From: Suttonella ornithocola
GTDB lineage: Bacteria > Pseudomonadota > Gammaproteobacteria > Cardiobacteriales > Cardiobacteriaceae
Assembly: GCF_001889065.1 (NCBI RefSeq)
Contig: NZ_LWHB01000201.1
Span: forward strand, 1 to 5,437
Reading direction: 5' to 3'
DNA length: 5,437 nt
Shown here: piece by piece, positions 1-5,271 of the stretch
How the letters are laid out: every line of letters starts with the position of its first letter
Numbering within the stretch: position 1 is the first letter of the stretch
The notes under the pieces: model-generated
Seen by the model: the letters and a program-made list of their open reading frames with translations, nothing else
What the model was told of the DNA's origin: nothing
Database searches by the model: none
Program-made: the position numbers and the translations under genes

Positions 1-1
1 C

Positions 2-655
2 TTTTTAACCTATCTTTTCCTAACACCTGTAGTGACTTTCTACTTATTACGCGATTGGGATATTTTGGTTAATAAAATTGATGAGCTCATTCCGCGCCAA
101 TATAAAGCCATTACACATGAACTAATGCGTCGCTCTGATTTCGTTCTAAGTGGTTTTTTACGAGGTCAATTACTCGTTATGCTTGCGTTAGGCATCATCT
201 ACTCCGTTGGTTTATCAATCATTGGATTAGATATGGCAATTGTCATTGGAATGTTTGCCGGTTTTGTCAGCTTTGTTCCCTATCTAGGTTTAATTGTTGG
301 TATCGTAATTGCTGGCATTATGGCATTGCTACAATTCCAAGATTGGGCGCATCCTTTAGGTGTGGGAATTGTCTTTGTGATTGCACAAGTCATTGAAGGA
401 ACTATCCTAACGCCTAAACTGGTTGGTGATCGAACAGGTTTACATCCTGTAGCTGTTTTATTCTCTGTTTTAGCTGGTGGACAACTATTTGGCTTTATGG
501 GCGTTTTATTGGCTTTACCAGTAACTGCCGTCATCAATGTTTTCCTCAGTTACTTTAAAAATTCTTATCTCTCTAGTGACGCTTATAATGAAGTAAGCGA
601 AGAATCCTTTAAACTTCCCAAAGAACAATATATCAATCATGAAAAAAGCGAATAA
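2..655 (+). CDS. AI-2E family transporter (PerM/YhhT type), 5' end missing
   Basis: This is a polytopic inner-membrane protein of the AI-2E transporter (PerM) superfamily. The reading frame is open from the first bases of the window, so the true start lies upstream. The first in-window start-like codon (GTG at 32) sits inside the conserved segment LTPVVTFYLLRDWD and is not the start. The 217 visible residues are the C-terminal part of a family that usually has about 350 residues. Hydrophobic stretches lie at visible residues about 55-77, 78-110, 119-135 and 150-185. Family hallmarks are the TPKLVGDRTGLHP loop (about 137-149) and GVLLALPVTAV (about 167-177). The last residues are polar and cytoplasmic-looking. 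Its 3' end overlaps mlaA by 17 bp. Family members have been linked to export of small molecules or ions, including AI-2 and Na+/H+ exchange in some cases. The substrate here cannot be inferred. The family call is strong; perM as a specific gene name is not certain. Confidence 0.9.
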   Translation, partial: FLTYLFLTPVVTFYLLRDWDILVNKIDELIPRQYKAITHELMRRSDFVLSGFLRGQLLVMLALGIIYSVGLSIIGLDMAIVIGMFAGFVSFVPYLGLIVGIVIAGIMALLQFQDWAHPLGVGIVFVIAQVIEGTILTPKLVGDRTGLHPVAVLFSVLAGGQLFGFMGVLLALPVTAVINVFLSYFKNSYLSSDAYNEVSEESFKLPKEQYINHEKSE

Positions 656-1388
656 CTTTCTTATCCTTTCTGCTGTTATCGGGCTTTCTGCCTGTACCAG
701 CGCTATAGACGCCCAAGGATATACCAACGATCCTTGGGAAAATATGAACCGCGGGATTTTTGCCTTTAATGAAGGTGTTGATAAAGTTGTTTTTAAGCCT
801 TTAGCTAAAGGCTATACCTTTATTTTTCCGCAACCTGTCCGTACCGGTGTAAGTAACTTTTTTGGTAACCTAAGTGATATTGGCTCTTTAGCCAATGCGA
901 TTTTTCAGTTAGATGGGAAAAATAGTGCAAAAATTGCTGCTCGTGTCATCAACAATACCGTTTATGGCTTGGGGGGAATTTTTGACGTTGCAACGCCTAT
1001 GGGTAATACCAAAATTGAAAAAGACTTTGGTTCAACACTTGCACACTACGGCGTTAAATCTGGGCCATTCCTAATGCTACCTTTACTGGGTCCTTCTACT
1101 TTACGTGATGGCATAGGAAAAATTCCAGATGCCTATCTAAGCCCAATTACCTATGTTAAAGACGATACGACTCGTTGGAGTCTTGTTGGCTTAAATGCTA
1201 TCCAAACACGCGCAAGCCTATTCCCATTAGAAGCCAAACTCGAAGGTACCAGCACCGATAAATACGCTACGATTCGAGATAATTGGTTACAGCATCGTTG
1301 GGGGCAGCTAGGAACACCAATATCTGCCGACCAGCAAGATGATATTGATGCACTTTTTACTCCACAACCAGAAAGTAAAAGCCATTGA
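639..1388 (+). CDS. mlaA: MlaA (VacJ), outer-membrane lipid asymmetry lipoprotein
   Basis: MlaA is the outer-membrane component of the Mla system. It removes mislocalised phospholipids from the outer leaflet and hands them to periplasmic MlaC for return to the MlaFEDB complex. The 249-residue length is close to the E. coli protein. A lipoprotein signal peptide is visible: basic MKK, hydrophobic residues 7-17, and lipobox LSAC with the acylated Cys at position 19 followed by Thr, which suits outer-membrane sorting. The signature DPWENMNR is at 31-38. NNTVYGLGGIFDVA (105-118) and GPFLMLPLLGPSTLRD (142-157) form the conserved core, and YATIRDNWLQHR is near the C terminus (209-220). The ATG at 639 is chosen because it gives a complete signal peptide. 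No strong Shine-Dalgarno sequence precedes it (only a distant AAAGAA), so translation is probably coupled to the overlapping transporter gene. The rest of the Mla system is not in this window. Confidence 0.96.
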   Translation: MKKANNFLILSAVIGLSACTSAIDAQGYTNDPWENMNRGIFAFNEGVDKVVFKPLAKGYTFIFPQPVRTGVSNFFGNLSDIGSLANAIFQLDGKNSAKIAARVINNTVYGLGGIFDVATPMGNTKIEKDFGSTLAHYGVKSGPFLMLPLLGPSTLRDGIGKIPDAYLSPITYVKDDTTRWSLVGLNAIQTRASLFPLEAKLEGTSTDKYATIRDNWLQHRWGQLGTPISADQQDDIDALFTPQPESKSH

Positions 1389-2338
1389 GCAAGCTCAGTA
1401 AACATCAAAAACGTCGAATTGCGGCGCAGCATGAAGAAAAACGCGCGCATGCCGATATTGAAGAAAGCGCATTAGTCGTTGCCCATTTAGGCTATCAAAT
1501 TATTGTGCAAAACGCAGATAAACTAATGGCCGCCGATTGGCGGAAACAAATAGGAACTGTTTGCGTCAACGATCGTGTGTATTTAAGTTATAACAGCGAT
1601 GGAAGTGCAGTAGTTGAAAGTATTTATCCTCGCGGAAATACCTTATACAAATGGCAAGGACGAAAAATTAAACCAATTGCCAGCCATTTAGATCAACTGC
1701 TCATTGTTATCGCTATAGCACCTGAATGGCAAAGTGCTTTAGTTGATCGCTATCTCATTGCAGCTAAAGAAGCTGGAATTAACGTTGCGATTCTTTGTAA
1801 TAAAATCGATTTAGCCCAAAATGACGCTTTAGAAACGACACAAAAAAGATTATCACCCTATCAGGAAATGGGCATTCCTTGCTTTTATGCCAGTATTGAA
1901 CAGAAACTTAATACAACCCCATTAGCAGATTGGATAAACAATCGGCAAACCATCCTTGCTGGACAATCTGGCGTCGGTAAATCTAGCTTTATTCAGCACT
2001 TTATTCCTAATGCAGATATTTGGATACAAAATCTTTCATATGCAACTGGTTTAGGAAAACATACCACGACTAACGTTCGTCGCTATCCGCTCGGTGAACA
2101 AGGCGCATTAATTGATACTCCTGGCGTACGCGGCTATGCGGTTGCACATCTGACGAAAGAAGCCATTTTAGCGGGCTTTCCCGATATTGCCCATTATGCC
2201 TCAGAGTGCAAATTTAATGACTGTCAGCATCAAAACGAACCACAATGTCATGTAAACAAAGCCATTGCTGAAGGGCTACTTTCGCAAGAGCGATTAAACA
2301 GCCTCCACCAATTACTAAGTGAACTACCTGAGAGATAA
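1385..2338 (+). CDS. rsgA: RsgA, circularly permuted GTPase in 30S subunit maturation (TTG start)
   Basis: RsgA (YjeQ) is a ribosome-stimulated GTPase that binds the late-assembling 30S subunit in the cytoplasm and checks the decoding centre. The 317 residues show a basic N-terminal tail (LSKHQKRR), an OB-fold region (about 30-95), and GTPase motifs in the permuted order G4-G1-G3 that defines the family. These are NKID (139-142), the P-loop GQSGVGKS (193-200), switch I around GKHTTT (224-229) and DTPG (244-247). A C-terminal zinc site follows with Cys275, Cys280, His282 and Cys288. The start is read as TTG at 1385, because the sequence that follows (MSKLSKHQKRR) matches the usual RsgA N terminus and the next in-frame Met is at residue 48, inside the OB-fold region. 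The TTG overlaps the mlaA stop codon as TTGA, suggesting coupled re-initiation. A weak purine-rich stretch (GAAAG) lies about 10 bases upstream. Confidence 0.96.
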   Translation: MSKLSKHQKRRIAAQHEEKRAHADIEESALVVAHLGYQIIVQNADKLMAADWRKQIGTVCVNDRVYLSYNSDGSAVVESIYPRGNTLYKWQGRKIKPIASHLDQLLIVIAIAPEWQSALVDRYLIAAKEAGINVAILCNKIDLAQNDALETTQKRLSPYQEMGIPCFYASIEQKLNTTPLADWINNRQTILAGQSGVGKSSFIQHFIPNADIWIQNLSYATGLGKHTTTNVRRYPLGEQGALIDTPGVRGYAVAHLTKEAILAGFPDIAHYASECKFNDCQHQNEPQCHVNKAIAEGLLSQERLNSLHQLLSELPER

Positions 2339-2342
2339 GCTC

Positions 2343-2654
2343 ATGAGCCAAAAAGATCCATTAAGCCAGTATGAAAAGAATATTGAAAATCTAGAAAATA
2401 TCATTCAAGCCTTAGAAGAAGGAGAGCTTACGCTTGATAATGCCTTAAAACAATATGAAAAAGGAATGAGCTTAATTCGCCAATGCCAACAAGCATTAGA
2501 AACTGCTGAACAAAAAATTCAAATACTTAGCCAAAATAGCGAAGAAGAAACTTTACTTCCTTTTAATCACGAAAGCGTTGATTCAACCATTGCTCAAACA
2601 AATCGCAGCAATAAGAATGACGATGACTTTTCAGAAGACGATATCCCCCTTTAA
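2343..2654 (+). CDS. xseB: Exonuclease VII small subunit XseB, with acidic C-terminal tail
   Basis: XseB is the small subunit of exonuclease VII, which degrades single-stranded DNA. Several XseB chains bind each catalytic XseA. XseA is not in this window, which is usual because xseA is generally unlinked. Residues about 8-63 carry the two-helix family pattern: YEKNIENLENIIQALEEGEL, then LDNALKQYEKGMSLIRQCQ and AEQKIQIL. At 103 residues it is longer than E. coli XseB (80). The extra length is a low-complexity polar and acidic tail ending DDDFSEDDIPL (93-103), which resembles the DDDIPF tip of SSB. ATG at 2343 is chosen over an in-frame GTG at 2319 because the latter would put rsgA-overlap residues (NYLRDKL) before the family start, and GAGA lies about 9 bases before the ATG. 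The gene follows the rsgA stop by 4 bp and precedes ispA by 1 bp, so it is almost certainly in the same operon. Confidence 0.93.
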   Translation: MSQKDPLSQYEKNIENLENIIQALEEGELTLDNALKQYEKGMSLIRQCQQALETAEQKIQILSQNSEEETLLPFNHESVDSTIAQTNRSNKNDDDFSEDDIPL

Positions 2655-2655
2655 T

Positions 2656-3510
2656 ATGCGACTCACAAACTATCAGTGCCGAGTGGAAGCAGCACTCAAT
2701 AAATTTCTCCCTAATAATCATACGCAACTCACCCAAGCCATGCGTTATAGTGCTTTAAATGGCGGAAAACGTCTTCGCGCTGCTCTGACTTATGCCAGCG
2801 CCGAAAGCTTAAACATAGACAACGATGCTATTGACTATGCTGCTGTTGCCGTTGAGTGCATACATGCGTACTCTCTTATTCATGATGATTTGCCTGCTAT
2901 GGATGATGACGACCTTCGTAGAGGCAAACCTAGCTGCCATAAAGCTTACAACGAAGCTGAAGCCATTCTTGCAGGCGATGCCTTAAATACACTGGCATTT
3001 GAATTACTCGCTCAATCTCCATTGACTGACTCCATCAAAATAGCGCAAATAAACTGCTTAGCCAAAGCTGCCGGATGGGCGGGGATGGTTGGTGGACAAA
3101 GTTTGGATATTGCTTATACTGGAAAACCGATTAGCCTTGAAACACTAAAAACCATTCATCAAAGAAAAACTGGTGCGCTTATTCAGACAGCACTCATAAT
3201 TGGTGCTTTGCCTTCCAAAAACTATCAAAACTACCAAACCATTTTTACCAAACTAGGTGAAAATCTCGGCATTGCTTATCAAATTATAGATGACGTATTA
3301 GATGCCACAGCAAATACCGCCACATTGGGAAAAACCGCTGGTAAAGATGCTGAACAAGGTAAAAATACCTATTATCAACATTTAGGACTAGAAGAATGTC
3401 GCCATCTCATTTATCTCTTACATCAAGAAAGCGAAGTCCTTATCGAACAGCTCCCCTTCTCATTACCACTGAAAGAAATATTAGAAATATTGTTTAATCG
3501 TGTTTATTAA
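2656..3510 (+). CDS. ispA: Farnesyl diphosphate synthase, IspA type
   Basis: IspA condenses dimethylallyl diphosphate and then geranyl diphosphate with isopentenyl diphosphate to give farnesyl diphosphate, the cytoplasmic precursor of undecaprenyl phosphate, quinone side chains and heme O. The 284 residues match the short-chain trans-prenyltransferase fold throughout: GGKRLR (36-41, pyrophosphate binding), the first Asp-rich motif DDLPAMDDDDLRRG (77-90), HQRKTGALI (168-176) and the second Asp-rich motif DDVLD (212-216). Tyr72, five residues before the first Asp motif, and the two extra residues within that motif (DDLPAMD) are the features expected of bacterial C15 enzymes, so FPP is the inferred product. 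ATG at 2656 is one base after the xseB stop and starts the normal IspA N terminus. An upstream in-frame ATG at 2578 would add 26 residues read from the xseB tail and is rejected. dxs, the frequent downstream neighbour in gammaproteobacteria, is absent. Confidence 0.95.
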   Translation: MRLTNYQCRVEAALNKFLPNNHTQLTQAMRYSALNGGKRLRAALTYASAESLNIDNDAIDYAAVAVECIHAYSLIHDDLPAMDDDDLRRGKPSCHKAYNEAEAILAGDALNTLAFELLAQSPLTDSIKIAQINCLAKAAGWAGMVGGQSLDIAYTGKPISLETLKTIHQRKTGALIQTALIIGALPSKNYQNYQTIFTKLGENLGIAYQIIDDVLDATANTATLGKTAGKDAEQGKNTYYQHLGLEECRHLIYLLHQESEVLIEQLPFSLPLKEILEILFNRVY

Positions 3511-3601
3511 AATATTTTTTAAACATTCAATAATTAAATTGCAATATATACATTTTATCAATCAAAAAATATGTAAAAATTCTCTCCTTTAAGGAGAAAT
3601 T
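3511..3601 (+). promoter_or_regulatory. AT-rich intergenic gap, probable promoter region of the hydrolase-OsmC gene
   Basis: This 91-bp gap separates ispA from the next gene and is extremely AT-rich. A weak sigma70-like pair is TATACA (3547-3552) and TATGTA (3570-3575) with 17 bases between. Neither hexamer is close to consensus, so the exact promoter is not established. An all-AT stem (3485-3491 with 3511-3517) followed by Ts spans the end of ispA, but it is too weak to call a terminator. The gap, together with the strong ribosome binding site of the next gene, suggests that gene is its own transcription unit. Confidence 0.35.
3583..3597 (+). promoter_or_regulatory. Shine-Dalgarno sequence inside a perfect 7-bp inverted repeat
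   Basis: The strong Shine-Dalgarno AAGGAG (3591-3596) lies five bases before the ATG at 3602. It forms the right arm of a perfect inverted repeat, TCTCCTT-T-AAGGAGA. In the mRNA this can fold as a 6-bp hairpin with a TTA loop that buries the ribosome binding site. It could modulate translation, for example by temperature or by the upstream sequence. It may also be incidental, since a pyrimidine stretch next to a Shine-Dalgarno produces such symmetry easily. Confidence 0.5.
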
Positions 3602-4786
3602 ATGATTACTACTAGTTTAGAATTCACCAATGAAAACGGTGAGAAACTCAATGGATTTTTAGATGCCCCTATCTCTGAACCAAGAGCATACGCCATTTTT
3701 GCCCATTGCTTTACTTGCTCTGCGAGCTTACCGATTGTTAGACGTATTTCTGAAGCTTTAAACAAAGCAGGAATCGCTGTTTTACGATTTGATTTTACAG
3801 GCTTAGGAAATAGCGAAGGAGATTTTAGCCAAACGAACTTCTCTGCCAATATTGCCGATTTACACAGTGCTTATCAATACTTAGCGCAGAATTATCAAGC
3901 ACCAGAACTTATTATTGGACACTCTTTTGGTGGTTCTGCTGTTATTCGTGCAGCTCGAAATATGCCATCAGCTAAAGCTGTTGTTAGCATTGGCGCACCT
4001 GCGGTTCCAGAGCATATCTCACAATTCTATGACCATAAAAAAGAAGAAATCCTAGAAAAAGGAGAAGCGAATATTGAAGTGGGTGGTAGAATATTCACCA
4101 TCAGAAAACAATTTTTAGAAGACCTAAAAGAAAATGACCATGGAAGCATCTCATCATTAGGATTGCCACTGCTCGTTATGCACTCTCCTCAAGATGAAAT
4201 TGTTTCTATCGAAAATGCAAAACAAATCTATGCAGCAGCCCAACATCCTAAAAGCTATATTTCCCTAGATGGCGCAGACCACTTACTTTCTCGCAAAGAA
4301 GATGCTTGTTATGCCGGTAACGTTATTGCTGCATGGGCGGAACGATACATTTCTCCACAACCAGCTTTAGAAACAGATAAAACCATTGTCCGCAACGATG
4401 CTAAACATGGATTAACGTGCGAAGTAGAAACAGGCGGATATCGAATGATTGCAGATGAGCCAAAAGACATTGGTGGTAACGAATTAGGTCCAACGCCTTA
4501 TGATTTATTAAAAAGCGCTCTAGGGGTGTGTACAGCAATGACGCTTCGTATGTATGCCGAACGTAAACAATGGAATTTACAACACGTATGCGTTACGGTA
4601 ACACACGAAAAAGATGAGAAAAAAGTTGACCACTTTTCTCGCCATATCATTCTAAGAGGCGAATTAGATAAAGAACAAGAAGATAAACTGATAGAAATTG
4701 CTAATAAATGCCCTGTACATCGTACATTAGAAAATAATGCACATATTCATACCCTACATTGGAAAACAAAATCTTCTGAAGAATAA
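3602..4786 (+). CDS. Bifunctional alpha/beta-hydrolase / OsmC-family fusion protein
   Basis: This 394-residue protein joins two domains. Residues about 1-250 are a serine alpha/beta-hydrolase with an oxyanion-region AHCFTCS (34-40), FDFTGLGNSEGDF (63-75), nucleophile elbow GHSFGG with Ser108, likely acid Asp198 in HSPQDEIV, and catalytic His227 in DGADHLL. Residues about 258-394 are an OsmC/Ohr-like domain with the two redox cysteines Cys310 (LGVCTAM) and Cys370 (KCPVHRTLE), the pair that reduces organic hydroperoxides in characterised relatives. Neither half has an export signal, so it is cytoplasmic. This domain pair occurs as a recurrent annotated architecture in bacteria, but I know of no defined physiological substrate. 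A plausible inference is that the hydrolase acts on an ester or thioester linked to peroxide or electrophile detoxification. The start is well supported by AAGGAG five bases upstream. The gene is not tightly joined to ispA. Repeat DNA begins 5 bp after its stop codon. Confidence 0.92.
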   Translation: MITTSLEFTNENGEKLNGFLDAPISEPRAYAIFAHCFTCSASLPIVRRISEALNKAGIAVLRFDFTGLGNSEGDFSQTNFSANIADLHSAYQYLAQNYQAPELIIGHSFGGSAVIRAARNMPSAKAVVSIGAPAVPEHISQFYDHKKEEILEKGEANIEVGGRIFTIRKQFLEDLKENDHGSISSLGLPLLVMHSPQDEIVSIENAKQIYAAAQHPKSYISLDGADHLLSRKEDACYAGNVIAAWAERYISPQPALETDKTIVRNDAKHGLTCEVETGGYRMIADEPKDIGGNELGPTPYDLLKSALGVCTAMTLRMYAERKQWNLQHVCVTVTHEKDEKKVDHFSRHIILRGELDKEQEDKLIEIANKCPVHRTLENNAHIHTLHWKTKSSEE

Positions 4787-4791
4787 AAAAA

Positions 4792-4894
4792 CTATAGATT
4801 CCAAAAAATGTATTTAGCAGTAAACAAATAATGAAAAGTAAAAACAAAACATTATTTTTTCACTGTATACATTTTTGAGAGTTCTGCCATATAG
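4792..4894. repeat. MITE-like element, copy 1 (about 103 bp)
   Basis: The segment begins CTATAG and ends TATAG. Its ends form an imperfect inverted repeat: the left arm has CCAAAAAATGTAT (4801-4813) and the right arm has ATACATTTTTGAG (4867-4879), with 10 bases pairing exactly. The same ends recur in inverted and direct orientation at 5077-5185. It starts 5 bp after the hydrolase stop codon. Length, TATAG ends, and lack of coding capacity fit a non-autonomous miniature element moved by a TA-targeting (IS630/mariner-like) transposase. The copies are degenerate, so boundaries are approximate. Confidence 0.55.
4826..4860 (+). terminator. Weak AT-rich stem with T-run downstream of the hydrolase gene
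   Basis: AAATAATG (4826-4833) pairs perfectly with CATTATTT (4850-4857) across a 16-base loop and is followed by further Ts to 4860. It lies 40 bp past the hydrolase stop codon and within repeat copy 1, nested inside the longer pairing of that element's ends. It could terminate the hydrolase transcript. However, the stem has only one G-C pair and the loop is long, so intrinsic terminator activity is doubtful. Confidence 0.3.
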
Positions 4895-5076
4895 TCAAAT
4901 CAGCTGAAACAGAATGGTATTTACTGCTAGAAGTGCTTGATATGGGTTGTAGGCTGTTCATTTTTTAGCTGATTATATAACTAAATGTCTTTTCGCATAC
5001 AGCGTTAGCTCGTTTTGCCGTACTAATGTATGCTGTCTACGGCTCGTTGATTTGTACACAATCTGAACGCATTCAG
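4895..5076. other. Non-coding spacer of probable repeat origin
   Basis: No gene is supported here. The 182 bp lie between the two MITE-like copies. Internal structure includes AATCAGCT (4898-4905) with its reverse complement AGCTGATT (4967-4974), GCATAC (4995-5000) with GTATGC (5028-5033), two direct copies of GCTCGTT 34 bp apart (5008 and 5042), and a small perfect hairpin CTGAA-CGCA-TTCAG (5063-5076) at the right edge. Because TATAG also borders this segment on both sides pointing inward (4890-4894 and, inverted, 5077-5081), the spacer may itself be a third element. The stretch 5018-5058 resembles, from memory, intergenic repeat DNA of Neisseria; this is unverified. Confidence 0.45.
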
Positions 5077-5185
5077 CTATAGCCAAACTCCTGAAAAATA
5101 CATACAACGTTAACTCAATCTCCACTTTAAAAGCAGTCTATTATACTAAAATAATGTATGCATTGTTTTGGGAGTCTTGCTATAG
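5077..5185. repeat. MITE-like element, copy 2 (about 109 bp)
   Basis: This segment begins CTATAG and ends CTATAG. The left arm CTCCTGAAAAATACATAC (5088-5105) and right arm GTATGCATTGTTTTGGGAG (5157-5175) form an imperfect inverted repeat of about 25-30 bp with the terminal CTATAG. The arms match the corresponding arms of the copy at 4792-4894 (shared TGTAT-CATT-TTTG and TATAG), whereas the centres do not align convincingly. It directly precedes the transposase upstream region, so its right arm may alternatively be, or be derived from, the left end of that insertion sequence. Confidence 0.55.
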
Positions 5186-5195
5186 TAAAATCACT

Positions 5196-5201
5196 TATAA
5201 T
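5196..5201 (+). promoter_or_regulatory. Candidate -10 hexamer upstream of the transposase
   Basis: A perfect TATAAT occurs about 70 bp before the transposase ATG, just inside the presumed insertion-sequence end. At 16-18 base spacing there is no good -35 hexamer (AGTCTT or neighbours). TTGCTA at 5177 is only 13 bases away. It could be the transposase promoter or half of a promoter completed by flanking DNA, but in such AT-rich sequence a chance match is also possible. Confidence 0.3.
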
Positions 5202-5271
5202 CCAATCTATCCAAAACAGATATAAAAAACAACTTGTAGTAGAATTATCAAAAACAAACTGAGCATATCCT

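Noticed and set aside
280..727. Two minus-strand open frames opposite the transporter and the start of mlaA
   Set aside because: They lie opposite well-supported coding sequence and show no recognisable protein features.
1151..1450. Minus-strand open frame opposite the mlaA-rsgA junction
   Set aside because: It is opposite conserved MlaA and RsgA coding sequence and its translation shows no family features.
2319..2342. GTG at 2319 as an alternative xseB start
   Set aside because: It would add eight residues read from the rsgA 3' end that do not fit the XseB family. ATG at 2343 has better spacing to a purine-rich site.
2578..2655. ATG at 2578 as an alternative ispA start
   Set aside because: It adds 26 residues encoded within the acidic tail of xseB. 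The IspA family N terminus begins at the ATG at 2656.
3589..3849. Minus-strand open frame opposite the start of the hydrolase gene
   Set aside because: It is opposite the conserved hydrolase N terminus and has no recognisable domain or ribosome binding site.
5026..5082. Short open frame (about 18 codons from ATG 5026, open upstream to about 4981) in the spacer
   Set aside because: It is very short, has no ribosome binding site, ends exactly in the TATAG repeat and lies in apparent repeat DNA. It is best seen as an accidental frame within a repeat.
5177..5201. TTGCTA plus TATAAT as a full sigma70 promoter for the transposase
   Set aside because: The spacer is only 13 bases, too short for a normal sigma70 promoter. 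Only the -10 hexamer is kept as a low-confidence candidate.
4787..5271. The repeat-rich gap as a CRISPR array
   Set aside because: The repeats alternate in orientation, are degenerate and are irregularly spaced, which fits transposon ends rather than direct CRISPR repeats.
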